A model generated the notes under the pieces. The model was not told the DNA's origin. It saw only the letters and a program-made list of their open reading frames with translations, and did not search any database. The translations under genes were made by a program, and so were the position numbers. A stretch of DNA of 64,000 nt, from contig CANMNN010000007.1 of NCBI GenBank assembly GCA_947499305.1, positions 87,554 through 151,553 on the forward strand, written 5' to 3'. This document shows positions 24,201 to 30,800 of the stretch, piece by piece. How positions within the stretch are numbered: the stretch's first letter is position 1; each line of letters begins with the position of its first letter. The stretch is from an uncultured Arenicella sp. (lineage in GTDB: Bacteria > Pseudomonadota > Gammaproteobacteria > Arenicellales > Arenicellaceae).

Positions 24201-27200
24201 CCCGAACACATGATGCCATCGGCGTTTGTAGTGCTCGATGAACTGCCGCTTACGCCCAACGGCAAAGTGGACCGTAAAGCACTGCCGGCGCCTGATATGG
24301 CATTACAACAAAAAAGTTACGTTGCGCCTACAACCGAAACAGAGACTCAGTTATGCCTTATATGGCAAGAAGTACTAGGCCTAGAGCAGGTCGGCGTTAC
24401 GGATAATTTTTTCGAACTCGGCGGCGACTCACTATTGGTGATGACCGTTATCGCGAAAGCGCAGCGTCTGAATATTTCCATCACTGCGAAGGATTTCTTT
24501 GCAGCACCTCAGCTATCTCATCTAGCCGCAGAGTTGGATTCCAACAAAGGGGTTGCCTTGCCTGCTTTTATCGCACCTGAGAACATGATCCCTGCTGCAT
24601 GTGAGCAAATCACTCCTGAAATGCTGCCACTGATTTCACTATCTCAAGATGAAATCACACACATTGCTTCGCTCGTTCCTGGAGGTATGAAGAATATTCA
24701 AGACATGTATCCATTGGGCCCTCTACAAGAGGGGATTTTGTTCATTCATATTATGAGTGGTGAAAGTGACCCTTATGTCTTGCCGACTCTTTTTGAGGTG
24801 AAAGGCAAGTCAGCGGTAAATGAATTTATCGATAGTATCGCTTTCATTATTGAACGCCACGATGCGCTGCGTACAGCCGTCGTATGGGAAGGGCTCTCAA
24901 CCCCTGTTCAAGTGGTTTATAAGGATGTGTCGCTTCCAGTAACATGGCTTGATTTGGACGATGGTGTGGACGTCAAAGGTTATATGACCGATTTGACTCT
25001 GCCCGAAAATCAACGGATGGATTTAACCCAAGCTCCATTACTCACCTTGCGTGTTGCGGAGGGCGCAAGTGAAGGCCAGTACTATGTATTATTGCAATTC
25101 CATCATCTTATTTCAGACCACGTTGGCTTGGAAATAATTCAGAATGAGCTTAATTTATTGAGCGCAGGCGACTCGAATCTAGCTCCAGTAGTGCCGTACC
25201 GAAATTTCATTGCCCACACCCAACATCAAGCGACGCAGCATGATGCCAGAGCCTATTTCACTGACTACCTAGGTGATATTGATGAACCCACAGCACCTTT
25301 TGGTTTGTTCGATGTGCAGGGCGATGGCACATCGATCGTAGAGTTGCGAGAAGCCGTACCATCTGATATCGCAGTACGTTTACGTTCGATCTCTAAGTCC
25401 TTGAGTGTCAGCCCTGCGAGTTTGTTTCATGCCGCTTTTGGAATGGTGGTTGCTGCCTCAAGTGGGCGAAAAAACGTGGTATTCGGTAGTGTGATGTCTG
25501 GTAGGCTGCAGGGCGTAGTTGGCGCCGAAAATATGTTGGGCGTGTTTATCAACACATTGCCAATCCGGCTTGATGTCGATAGCGCCAGCGTTCTTGATTT
25601 TGTTTTAGGCACGCAGCAGCGACTGCGGGATCTATTACCCTTTGAGCAAGCATCATTGGCGCTTACTCAAAGCTGCAGCAGCCTAACAAACGATAGTCCG
25701 CTTTTTACAGCTATTCTAAACTACCGTCACTCAGTTGCGGTCGACGGCAATGGGCCTTCCGATAATGACTCAATCTCAATACTAGCCGGTCAGGAGCGCA
25801 CTAATTACCCTTTTAATTTGAGTGTTGATGACTGGGGTGATGAGTTTGATTTGGTATTTCAGCTGGATGCTTCTATTGATATCAAGCGTTCAATGGCCTA
25901 CATGCAGACGGCATTAACTCAGTTGCTTGACAGCTTGACGTCCAGCCCGAGTACGTCGGTGCAAGCACTATCGGTATTATCTTCAGCGGAAACTCAACAG
26001 CAGCTTTTCGAGTGGAACAAGACCCATCTCGAATTCGATAAGGATCTTTGTGTTCACGAGCTTTTTGAACAACAGGTTAGGTCAAATCCCGACGCAGTTG
26101 CACTGGTATTTGAAGATCGTGTTCTAAGTTACCGCGAGCTGAACCTGCGCGCAAATATCTTGGCACATTACCTAATTACTGAACGAGGAATCACACCAGA
26201 CACCTTAGTCGGTATCTGCGTGGAGCGTTCACTGGAGATGATCATTGGTATTCTGGCTATTCTTAAATCAGGCGGAGCATACCTGCCTTTAGATCCGACG
26301 TATCCTTCAGCTAGATTAGCCTATATGCTAAATGACTCCAAGGTTACCACCGTGCTAACGCAAGCATCCTTAGAAGGCCAAACGCCGCTCAGTGAATCAC
26401 AAGCAGTAGTCATCGATAGCGAGAAAGTTCTCTCTAAGTTGCAAACGTATTCAAGTGATGACGTTCTTCTAAAGACGGTGAAATCAACTAATTTGGCCTA
26501 TGTAATTTACACATCTGGATCCACGGGAAAACCAAAGGGCGTCATGATTGAGCATAAAAGTGCAATCAATATGTCAAAAAACCAAACATCTCTATTTGGC
26601 GTCAATAGTCAAAGTAAAACCTTAGGCTTCGCTTCCATCAGCTTTGATGCCGGAACTTGGGAGTGGATGATGGCACTCTTGAATGGCGCTGAGCTTTATA
26701 TCTGTGAAGAGCAGGCTCGTACTAGTATCGAAAGACTAGAATCGTTATTGATATCGAAGCAAATCAGTCATGCCACATTGCCACCAGCAATCTTACAGGC
26801 AATGGATCCAAGCTTGGAATACTCCTTAGCTAATTTAATCGTAGCGGGTGAGGCATCCTCAAGTACTTTATTGAACCCTTGGGCGGCCAGATATACAGTA
26901 CACAATGCCTATGGGCCTACCGAAACAACCGTTTGTGCCACTGTTGGCCAGGTGCGGGCTGAGGAGTTGGTTCACATTGGAAAGCCCTTGGGTAACCTGC
27001 AATTGTATGTTCTAGGAGAGGATTCGAAGCTACCTCCAATTGGTGTCGCTGGCGAGCTACATGTCGGTGGGATTGGCCTGGCTCGTGGTTATTTGAATCA
27101 GCCAGAACTAACCGCCGATAAATTTATCCAAAACCCTTTTTATGAAGTTGATAACCCAAATAGCAGTGAGCGCCTGTACAAGACCGGCGACTGGGTGCGC

Positions 27201-27893
27201 TATTTGCCTGATGGCAATTTAGAGTTCATTGGTCGCGTAGATCACCAGGTAAAAATCCGTGGCTTTCGCGTCGAGTTAGGCGAGATCGAGCATCATTTGT
27301 TACTAAGTGATGGGGTTAACAACGCCGTCGTTGTTGCTCTTACTAACGACACAGGAGATAAAAGTCTGGTGGCCTATGTTGCTCATAGTCACGCGACAAA
27401 CATGGAAGGTGACGATGTCGAGACCGAGGCTGAGCGCCAGAATCTTATTTTTGAGCTCAAAGCATCACTCGCTCGAGACTTGCCGAGTCATATGGTGCCG
27501 TCCGCCTTCGTGATCTTAAACGACTTACCTCTTACAGCTAACGGCAAAGTGGATCATAAGAACCTGCCTGCTCCAAATAGCAGGTTTTTGGCAAAGGGGT
27601 ACGTTGCTCCTACGACCGATACCCAAAGGCAGCTGTGTCAGATGTGGCAGGGGATTTTAGGTATTGATCGCGTAGGAATCACAGACAGTTTCTTTGAGGT
27701 GGGCGGTCACTCCCTATTGGCGATGCGATTTATTAGCCAAGTTAAAGACGAGCTATCAATCGATTTACTTATTTCAGATTTTTTTGAAAAGCCAACAATT
27801 CTTGAAATTTCTGAGGCTATTGATAGCAACAAGCTAGTACTTAAAAACAGTTCGATGGCAGCATCTGAAGAATTAGAAGAGCTAGAGTGGTGA
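6264..27893 (+). CDS. NRPS 1: FAAL-ACP-Cy-A-PCP-(C-A-PCP)x5
   Basis: About 7209 aa from TTG (7221 from GTG 6228). Order (residues from TTG): FAAL 1-565 (QYTSGSTG, PLHHDMGM, PAYGMAEAT); ACP Ser602; Cy 660-1085 with DALVLDASS in place of HHxxxDG, GDFT and QTPQVWLDIQ; A1 code DLYNLSLIWK = Cys; PCP Ser1656; C; A2 DFWNVGMVHK = Thr; PCP Ser2760; C with HHIASDG; A3 DLKNLGMDIK unassigned; PCP Ser3836; C; A4 DAFWLGGTFK = Val; PCP Ser4943; C; A5 DATKVGEVGK = Asn-like; PCP Ser6056 in LGGDSL; C; A6 DAWTIAAVCK = Phe; PCP Ser7150. C domains after modules 1, 3, 4 and 5 have HHxxxDH and a PLxxxQxGxLF region resembling dual epimerization/condensation domains. The acidic tail EELEELEW is a likely docking peptide. 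Overlaps NRPS 2. There is no TE here. Codes were read by eye; product structure is inference. Confidence 0.96.
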   Translation: MDSIIGKLRSYAVSKGAEIAYTFIDDSGIESSITFAELNDKASKIAINLRGHLEQGQRVALMLPTSLDYVTTFYGCLIAGLIAVPLYRPTNTKSVQRLTKVIADSQAAVAITTDILAEELRSSWKGEPITFIAASEVSKFERDVQQSVEFELNPIAFLQYTSGSTGDPKGVIISQQNILANIKTATTATQVLAGETFCSWLPLHHDMGMVVSILTPLFMGGHSVIMSPTRFIRRPRRWLEAISHHKAVLTASPNFAFDYCVERITEESVTDLDLSSWRVAINGAEPLSSKSIAAFNKKFSSIGVSNTTIYPAYGMAEATVFVCGGDPKSETVTSSVNKLLLQQGELVFTEDQSNSTTLVSCGAPQEFHDLRIVDPELKNELGELELGEIWFAGPSVSEGYWSNPEATSESFGFALLGRDNYKYLRTGDLGFKYKGELYITGRIKDLIIVKGRNFYPNDLEMDCVNVIEGLSFSAAFEVDGKVVMIHEVGRKFRKNFDGILARQAIRAEILEQHEILIDDINFVASGQLPVTSSGKIQRSLARAMYLDNDLNYIVAKETANTDVAVQTGTTETQIKLEQIWRDILNLEQVSLDDNLFDLGGHSLVATQMVAEIERLLAKKVSLVNILQNPTIASLAFFIENSDEGGSSQLKFSEDHDNRFEPFALTNIQRAYWLGRNSDFELSNIGCHGYYEVPIENFSLERFSAAWNRLIQRHEMLRMVIDNSGVQRILEHTPEYSIKHYEINDVSDQDRSSHFDSIRDEMSHQVFSAEMWPVFDIRVSTLTDGDSIVHYSMDALVLDASSALILENEMRVLYANPEAPLDEISGSFRDYVIGLQSLSESEEYLRAKEYWLARLSDFSARPELPLQLAPSAIDKPRFERRQTIIDDSDWQKLKNYAITSRATPTVFIIACLSKVFDMWSQGSQFTFNLTLFNRNQAYADVNSIIGDFTTTTLLEIDNSVANEGFVDGMKRIQHQLWMDLEHRIFDGLEVQQALKQDHGYDLGFPVVVTSALGLDASDQSVKQNSIMSGVDTRFAITQTPQVWLDIQLYETDQGLCINWDSVTGLFSEGVLDAMSDATSCLMHAMTMSIDAWTLETPDIFPAKQRGLINRVNNTHVPLINDVLHSNVLQSIESYPSKLAVATKTKSLNYSELGARSAQLARQLVAQRNSDEPIAVVMHKGWEQIVAVLGILRSGRAYVPIDAQLPAKRIAVLLDICGSEDVVTTPDCSGLIPATYQCHLVQEQLGKELSEPPIDIASSNSTAYIIFTSGTTGVPKGVEIKHTSALNTVLDINRRFNVTSKDTVLGLSSLSFDLSVYDIFGVLGAGGSLIIPAPKEAKDPQAWAEYIVDHHVTLWNTAPALMNLFSNHVGENQSFPDLRLVMLSGDWIPVDLPARIKEFSPRAKLISLGGATEASIWSIAHEIEEVSSDWVSIPYGKALANQKMMVLHENFSYCPLWVVGDIYISGKGLAEGYWKDHEKTSASFVFDPNTGERLYRTGDKGRLRPCGNIEFLGRVDSQVKIQGHRIELGEIEATVRKNELVKDVLVVARDEPKRLVAYVVPYPGDDTVLIDALRSHLKSRLPDFMVPAVIMTLSSIPLTSNGKIDRSKLPEPDLNQSLAEFIAPQTHIESIVGGIWGELLEVDRVGKADNFFALGGNSLLAMQVKSRLQEEGFSVSVADLFGASNLEVLASRVSVASTPEQNNCVSYAIPEGCDDIELEMLPLLSSLELTETTLEKIISRVPGGAANVQDIYPLASNQLGLFLHHAISDNHDAYVLPNLFSVNSANRFNALISDLRIVMERHDVLRTAIMWRDLADPVQVVCRKVELPVKWLRFADSDNVEANMIERCQPSGHWIDLEQPPLLQIEAARDNHSDRHFVLIKLHHTILDHVGLELIFSELSQLQNGGHHSLPDAPLYRDFVAYSLANSEASATETFFRARLSNVLEPTLPFGLQNIRNNGIDISQSKVALPNELCRDIRSVARAQHFTPAALFHAAWSLVLSACSSQSDVVFGTVLSGRSEGTGSLVDGVGLFLNTLPLRVQVNDQSASCFVRELQDELNNLLSVEQASLALAQRCSAIETGSALFSALMNFRRTSHSEVSYDGLTLIDSHERTNYPFTLSVDDNGEGFDLEVQVDDSINSDRIIMYMRTALKQLLDRLTSCSDSPVSKLSVLPESEFDQQFFAGNDTQVDYPNDACIHELFEQQVIANPDAVAVVFDDTQLSYGELNQRANQLANYLVEQRNVTPDTLVGICVERSLEMIVGIFGILKAGGAYVPLDPAYPDARLAFMLDDSKVATVLTQTSLQGQLPINESQAVVLDSEPLQEELQGYSNENVTVQALTPNQLAYVIYTSGSTGKPKGVLIEHQNVRRLFDASSVGFSFDNNDVWTLFHSFAFDFSVWEIFGALLHGGKLVVVPKLVAQSANDFWQLLHKEQVTVLNQTPSAFAQLINSDNQHSAKLPLRYVVFGGEALNFNVLRAWSEKYGCEQPHLINMYGITETTVHVTYRRIDTSDIDANGDISDIGLPLQDLSTLVLSPSNDLLPIGVAGELHVGGAGLARGYLNRPELSAEKFIDNPFYDASRPNSSKRLYKTGDLVRYLADGNLEYLGRIDHQVKIRGYRIELGEIEHQLLKHDDVDNAVVVALSDEQGDKRLVAYVAHKDARLMSDDDALRQGFINGLKDTLADDLPDFMVPSAFAVLSELPLTTNGKVDRKALPAPDMSLQQKRYVAPTSEIETQLCEVWQEALGIEKIGITDNFFELGGHSLLATRVIATVNGRLNVDAPLKRLFKRPTVAEFCSGLLSIKTEPKLPKIKPVSRENELRPSFSQQRLWLLDKIEGGSHHYNMSAALHLIGTLDNEALTKAINTILGRHESLRTSFIEGSYGEPIQTIHPLSDIDVPITDISSLADKDEFLNARIANEANTAFDLSSDTMLRAQLVKLSDDEHVLLVTMHHIASDGWSMGLIVNEFSTLYSAYACGEGNPLPALEIQYADYAQWQRDHLQGELLEDHAAYWEAQLFNLPVVHSLPLDRARPAAQSFSGSIHKSLIDETVNNRLKELCQQIDGTLFMGLHAAFSVLLSRYSNETDIVVGSPIANREQPELANLIGFFMNTLVLRCDLSENPSFSQLLARSKASLLDAYSHQQMPFEQLVERLQPERSLSHSPLFQVMLVLQNDDENALQLPGLQLTHLTQSNTTAKYDLTLHITERDNSLHLGWEYNTDLFNAATIERLAEHFELLLNGLVDQPEENVFSIEMLPAGEIRQQFIEWNNTQVDYPKDKCVHELFEEQVAAHPNAVAVEFEDGQLSYSELNQKANQLARYLKEERNVMPDTLVGICLERSFEMIVGIIAVLKAGGAYLPLDPSYPAARLAYMLDDADVRTVLTSTPLRELTSINSSTAVLLDSKEVLEKLGRYSHENVSVENLSSENLAYVIYTSGSTGQPKGVMVERGGVRNLVHWYNREYGYSDKDKFLIVSAIGFDLTQKNIFSPLVSGGSVVLFQQEHYDASKIVNVIAQHKVSVVNCAPSLFYEVVNRAEQDNFKSLNSLSYVLFGGEVINSKALATWLQSDNCTVNIVNMYGPTEGTDIASACTQAKSIRATDIGSPIDNIQRYVLNDELLPVPIGIAGQLYISGAGLARGYLNRPELTSEKFIANPFYDPSNSSSSARLYKTGDLVRYLPNSNLEFLGRIDHQVKIRGFRIELGEIEQQLLAHHDVDEAAVVDVANDAGDKRLVAYVTHRDAKAIDADQQLRLSFFADIKTLLFQGLPDYMVPSAFVLLDKLPLTPNGKVDRKGLPAPDLSQARTTFIPPSTETQRQLCEIWQDVLELDQVGISDNFFELGGHSLLVMSVITKAHKRGLIISAKDLFSTSQLSALAAEVDSNRANALPIFKAPENIIPDNCQQITPEMLPLISLSQDEITHISSCVPDGMENIQDIYPLGPLQEGILFTHTLSNNSDPYVLPTLFKVEDEAAAYGFIDRLWQIVERHDALRTAVVWEGLDTAVQVVCKEVMLPVTWLDLDEETDVERHMVDLARPENQWMDLNQAPLLNVRIAENPIDGQHFVLLQFHHLISDHVGLEIIQQELKLLSSGDSDSLPPVVPYRNFIAQTQYQAQQYDAKSYFTKILGDIEEPTAPFDLFNVQQNGTQIVEVREAVPADTAERLREVARSLSISPASIFHAAFGMVIGACSGRENVVFGSVMSGRMQGVLGAESMIGVFINTLPIRLDIVDSSVLDYVLGTQQCLRDLMPFEQASLALTQSCSGLVNDSPLFTAILNYRHSVVSEGGDVINDGSITLITAQERTNYPLTMSIDDFGDGFDIEVQVDVSVPAKRVADYMQTALAQLLEHLIGDSSTPIDRVSVLPSSEAQQLLIEGDKISLGYQKSLCIHQLFEQQAQVNPEAIAVVFEGQQFSYRSLNQKANQLARYLIEERQITPDTLVGICLERSIEMIVGIMGILKAGGAYVPLDPNYPAARLEYMLEDANIATVLTQASLKGQVPILDRQSIYLDCAEIQDGVNTYSNDNVTVNGLDSGHLAYVIYTSGSTGNPKGVLVEHASVVSLVVDNNFVTLDENSILLVNSPISFDAATFEIWGGLLNGGRLVLQGDPQIDANSLSEFISENNITIAWMTSGLFDTFSAASINSLPSLQSLLVGGDVVNKASIIRMKKLNSSLDFINGYGPTENTTFSCCFLMPETIGQFPTIPIGKPLLGCQALVLDATQKICPTGIAGELYLGGSGLARGYLNRPELTNERFISNPFYDSSKPHSSERLYKTGDMVRRLPDGNFEFLGRLDYQVKIRGYRIELGEIEHRLLSHDQVNDAIVMALENHEGDKRLVAYVTHDHAAKMHRDAEKLENESSTLRQEFINSLKATLSQDLPKHMMPSSFVVLQELPLTPNGKVDRNGLPAPDMSLQQKKYIAPSTETESLLCEIWQEVLGLEQIGVADNFFELGGHSLLAMRVIAKAQRLNLTITAKDFFAAPQLAALATEVDNNTAVASAFSIPENIIPAHCGQIAPEMLPLISLTQDEIMRVASIVPGGMKNIQDIYPLGPLQEGILFTHTVSEQSDPYVLSTLFEVIGESEISGFVDNIDFIVKRHDALRTAVVWEGLTTPVQVVCRDVLLPVTWLELDDAVDVEHHMTELTSPENQWMDLTRAPLLSLRIAKGIDVDQYFVLLQFHHLISDHVGLEIIQHELNLLTAGDSDSLETAVPYRNFIAHTRHQAKQHNARAYFTELLGDIDETTAPFGLLNVQGDGTQIVELREGVPAETAKHLREVSRSLNISPASIFHAAFGMVVAACSGRENVVFGSVMSGRLQGVVGAESMLGVFINTLPVRLDLDGTNVIDFILDTQQRLRDLLPFEQAPLALTQSCSSLNSNRTLFSAMLNYRHSAVSENSVIASDGSNDSSIRVLVGQERTNYPFTLSVDDWGKGFEFVFQVDVSINIERVMSYMQLALSQIVCCLRSNPDTPVHDLIVLPQTEIDQQLIEWNDTQTNSPQDRCIHELFEAQVTVNPDAVAVVFEGHQLSYRELNRKANQLAHYLIEERQVCPETLVGICVERSLDMIIGILGILKAGGAYVPLDPNYPAARLAYMLDDSKLTTVLTQTSLSEKLPFNGDQSLALDSAEVRARLQTFSHENVDAGVLGSNHLAYVIYTSGSTGQPKGVMVEHLAAHNYLSFAASHYCSNIQGSVVSTSLNFDATLTSIFAPLVCGKYIQLVQSGPSELEHLIALIQQADDPLLFKLTPAHLDSMKGAMRHAQNHELAHVFVVGGEEFKQNTLKTWKQSLFKNAVFVNEFGPTETTVGCSTYTVSSSDDEVFLEKSVSIGKAISNVHLYVLDRYLKPVPLGVTGELYIGGAGLARGYLARPALTAEKFIDNPFYDANRANASRRLYKTGDLVRYLNDGNLEFLGRIDHQVKVRGFRIELGEIENQLLNHDQVNDAVVTAIGNEEGDKRLVAYVTHSQAAEMHTEDQGARSLRHDFIVSLKSVVSQGLPEHMMPSAFVVLDELPLTPNGKVDRKALPAPDMALQQKSYVAPTTETETQLCLIWQEVLGLEQVGVTDNFFELGGDSLLVMTVIAKAQRLNISITAKDFFAAPQLSHLAAELDSNKGVALPAFIAPENMIPAACEQITPEMLPLISLSQDEITHIASLVPGGMKNIQDMYPLGPLQEGILFIHIMSGESDPYVLPTLFEVKGKSAVNEFIDSIAFIIERHDALRTAVVWEGLSTPVQVVYKDVSLPVTWLDLDDGVDVKGYMTDLTLPENQRMDLTQAPLLTLRVAEGASEGQYYVLLQFHHLISDHVGLEIIQNELNLLSAGDSNLAPVVPYRNFIAHTQHQATQHDARAYFTDYLGDIDEPTAPFGLFDVQGDGTSIVELREAVPSDIAVRLRSISKSLSVSPASLFHAAFGMVVAASSGRKNVVFGSVMSGRLQGVVGAENMLGVFINTLPIRLDVDSASVLDFVLGTQQRLRDLLPFEQASLALTQSCSSLTNDSPLFTAILNYRHSVAVDGNGPSDNDSISILAGQERTNYPFNLSVDDWGDEFDLVFQLDASIDIKRSMAYMQTALTQLLDSLTSSPSTSVQALSVLSSAETQQQLFEWNKTHLEFDKDLCVHELFEQQVRSNPDAVALVFEDRVLSYRELNLRANILAHYLITERGITPDTLVGICVERSLEMIIGILAILKSGGAYLPLDPTYPSARLAYMLNDSKVTTVLTQASLEGQTPLSESQAVVIDSEKVLSKLQTYSSDDVLLKTVKSTNLAYVIYTSGSTGKPKGVMIEHKSAINMSKNQTSLFGVNSQSKTLGFASISFDAGTWEWMMALLNGAELYICEEQARTSIERLESLLISKQISHATLPPAILQAMDPSLEYSLANLIVAGEASSSTLLNPWAARYTVHNAYGPTETTVCATVGQVRAEELVHIGKPLGNLQLYVLGEDSKLPPIGVAGELHVGGIGLARGYLNQPELTADKFIQNPFYEVDNPNSSERLYKTGDWVRYLPDGNLEFIGRVDHQVKIRGFRVELGEIEHHLLLSDGVNNAVVVALTNDTGDKSLVAYVAHSHATNMEGDDVETEAERQNLIFELKASLARDLPSHMVPSAFVILNDLPLTANGKVDHKNLPAPNSRFLAKGYVAPTTDTQRQLCQMWQGILGIDRVGITDSFFEVGGHSLLAMRFISQVKDELSIDLLISDFFEKPTILEISEAIDSNKLVLKNSSMAASEELEELEW
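12819..14569 (+). repeat. Thr adenylation repeat, copy 1
   Basis: A segment of about 1.75 kb covering the A domain and PCP of the first Thr module. It is almost base-for-base identical to 29477-31200 and 32726-34476. Copy 1 and copy 3 are the same length and share the same 3' boundary just past the PCP serine. Confidence 0.9.
22662..24426 (+). repeat. Asn adenylation repeat, copy 1
   Basis: About 1.77 kb covering A5 and most of its PCP, almost identical to 35933-37697 at a constant offset of 13271 bases. Identity stops exactly at the PCP codon that reads Asp here (LGGDSL) and His in the other copy (LGGHSL). Confidence 0.9.
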
Positions 27894-30800
27894 AAATATT
27901 TAACCTAATTAAGTCATTAAATGACAAAGGCATTTTCTTGTTTTTAGAACAAGACAGGTTAAAAACCAAAGCCGCCAGAGGAGCTATTACTCCCGCGATA
28001 GCTACGCTCATTAAAGACAACAAAATTGAACTGCTAGAGTATCTCCATAAGAACAACTTAGATAAAACTCACTCTACAGCTCATGGGGTGCCGATAGCAC
28101 CTGCTGCTCGGACAGGTGATCTGAAGCTTTCGTTTTCCCAGCAGCGTCTATGGTTGTTGGATAAAATAGATGGCGGCAGCATTCATTATAATATGCCGGC
28201 GGTTCTATGCCTGACCGGCGTCTTAAACCGAGAGGCACTAACAAAGGCGGTTAACACCATCGTTGAGCGCCACGAGGCTTTGCGCACAAATTTTCAGGAG
28301 GGCAGTAATGGTCAGCCGTCACAAATTATTAGGGATATATCGGGTCTCGATGTTCCTTTGACGGACCTGTCAGATTTAGATGTAGATGAACGTTATATAC
28401 AGGCGGAAAAGCTAGCATCCTTTGAGGCTAATAAGGCATTTGATCTAAGCTCAGATACGATGCTTCGCGCACAGCTGATTAGAGTTTCGAATCGAGAACA
28501 CCTTCTTTTAGTTACGCTGCATCATATTGCATCTGACGGGTGGTCAATGGCAGTGTTGATCAAGGAATTTAGTACCCTATATGCGGCCTATGTTCGAGGA
28601 CAGACTAACCCTTTGTCAGCGCTGGAAATTCAATATGCCGACTTTGCGCAATGGCAACGAGGTTATTTGCAAGGCGAAGCGCTCGAAAAGCTAGCCGCGT
28701 ATTGGACAACTCAACTTGCAGGCCTTCCAGTAGTTCATAATTTACCGCTTGATCGAGCTCGGCCACAAGCGCAAAGCTTTTCTGGTTCTTGTTATGAAAG
28801 CAGCATAGATGCAAACATCAACAATACGCTTAAACGCTTATGTCAGGGGCTGGGCTGCACTTTGTTTATGGGTCTACATGCGGCTTTTTCTGTTCTGTTA
28901 TCTCGTTACAGTAACGAAACTGACATTGTCGTGGGCAGCCCAATAGCCAACCGAGAACAAGCGGAAGTTAAGAGCTTGATTGGCTTCTTCGTAAACACAC
29001 TGGTCTTACGCAGCGATGTATCTACAAACGCAACTTTCAATAGCTTGCTTGCGCAAAGCAAAACTACGTTGCTGGACGCTTACGCACATCAACAAATGCC
29101 ATTTGAGCAGATAGTTGAACGACTGCAGCCAGAGCGAAACTCTAGTCACAGCCCGTTGGTCCAAATAATGTTGGTCCTACATAATAACGAGGAGGCAAGC
29201 CTAGATTTGCCAGGCATTAACTTACGTCTTTTAGCATCGGATCATACAGTTGCTAAATACGATCTAACATTGAGTTTTATAGAGTCATCAGATGGTCTTG
29301 ACCTAACATGGGAATACAATGTCGACCTCTTCGAAGCTGACACCATTCAGCGTATGGCCAAACATTTTGAGCTGTTGCTCAACGGCTTAGTTGAGAAATC
29401 TGATGAAAGTGTCTTTTCAATTAATATATTGCCAGGCGAAGAAGTTCATCAGCAGCTAATTGAATGGACTGATTCCCAAGTCGATTATCCAAACGACGCC
29501 TGTATTCATGAACTCTTTGAGCAGCAAGTGATCGCGAACCCAGATGCCGTGGCCGTGGTATTTGACGACACCCAGCTTAGCTATGGTGAACTAAATCAAC
29601 GAGCCAATCAGCTGGCAAACTATCTAGTTGAACAAAGAAACGTGACGCCCGACACATTAGTCGGCATTTGCGTCGAGCGTTCACTCGAGATGATCGTTGG
29701 CATCTTTGGAATTCTAAAAGCGGGTGGGGCGTACGTGCCGCTAGACCCGGCTTACCCAGACGCGCGTCTGGCATTTATGTTGGACGACTCCAAGGTGGCG
29801 ACCGTCCTTACACAGACTTCGTTGCAGGGCCAACTGCCAATCAATGAATCTCAGGCGGTAGTGCTAGACAGTGAGCCGTTGCAGGCAGAACTACAAGGCT
29901 ATTCAATCGAGAATGTCGCCGTTCAAGCGCTAACACCAAACCAGCTGGCTTATGTGATCTACACCTCGGGGTCAACCGGTACGCCCAAAGGCGTATTAAT
30001 CGAGCATCAAAATGTTCGCCGCTTATTTGATGCCTCCAGCGCCGGTTTCTCCTTTGACACCAATGATGTCTGGACCTTGTTTCATTCTTTTGCCTTTGAT
30101 TTTTCGGTGTGGGAAATCTTCGGCGCCTTACTGCATGGCGGCAAATTAGTTGTTGTACCTAAATTAGTCGCGCAGTCGGCAAATGATTTTTGGCAGTTAC
30201 TGCATAAAGAGCAAGTAACGGTACTAAACCAAACGCCGAGCGCGTTTGCTCAATTGATTATTAGTGACAATCAACACTCAGAAAAGCTTCCCCTGCGTTA
30301 CGTGGTGTTTGGTGGTGAAGCTCTTAATTTTAACGTTCTCAGAGCGTGGTCAGAGAAGTACGGTTGTGAGCAGCCGCACTTAATTAATATGTATGGCATC
30401 ACCGAAACCACGGTGCATGTTACCTACCGGCGTATTGATACTAGCGATATTGACGCTAACGGGGATATCAGCGACATCGGCTTGCCCTTACAAGATTTAA
30501 GCACCTTAGTATTATCGCCAAGCAATGATTTATTGCCGATTGGCGTAGCTGGTGAACTGCACGTTGGCGGAGCAGGGCTCGCCCGTGGGTATCTAAATCG
30601 CCCAGAATTAAGTGCTGAGAAGTTCATTGATAACCCTTTTTACGACGCGAGTAGACCAAGCTCGAGTAAACGGTTGTATAAAACCGGTGATCTCGTACGG
30701 TACTTAGCCGACGGGAATTTGGAGTATTTAGGGCGCATTGATCATCAGGTTAAGATTCGAGGGTATCGAATTGAACTGGGTGAAATTGAACACCAACTCT

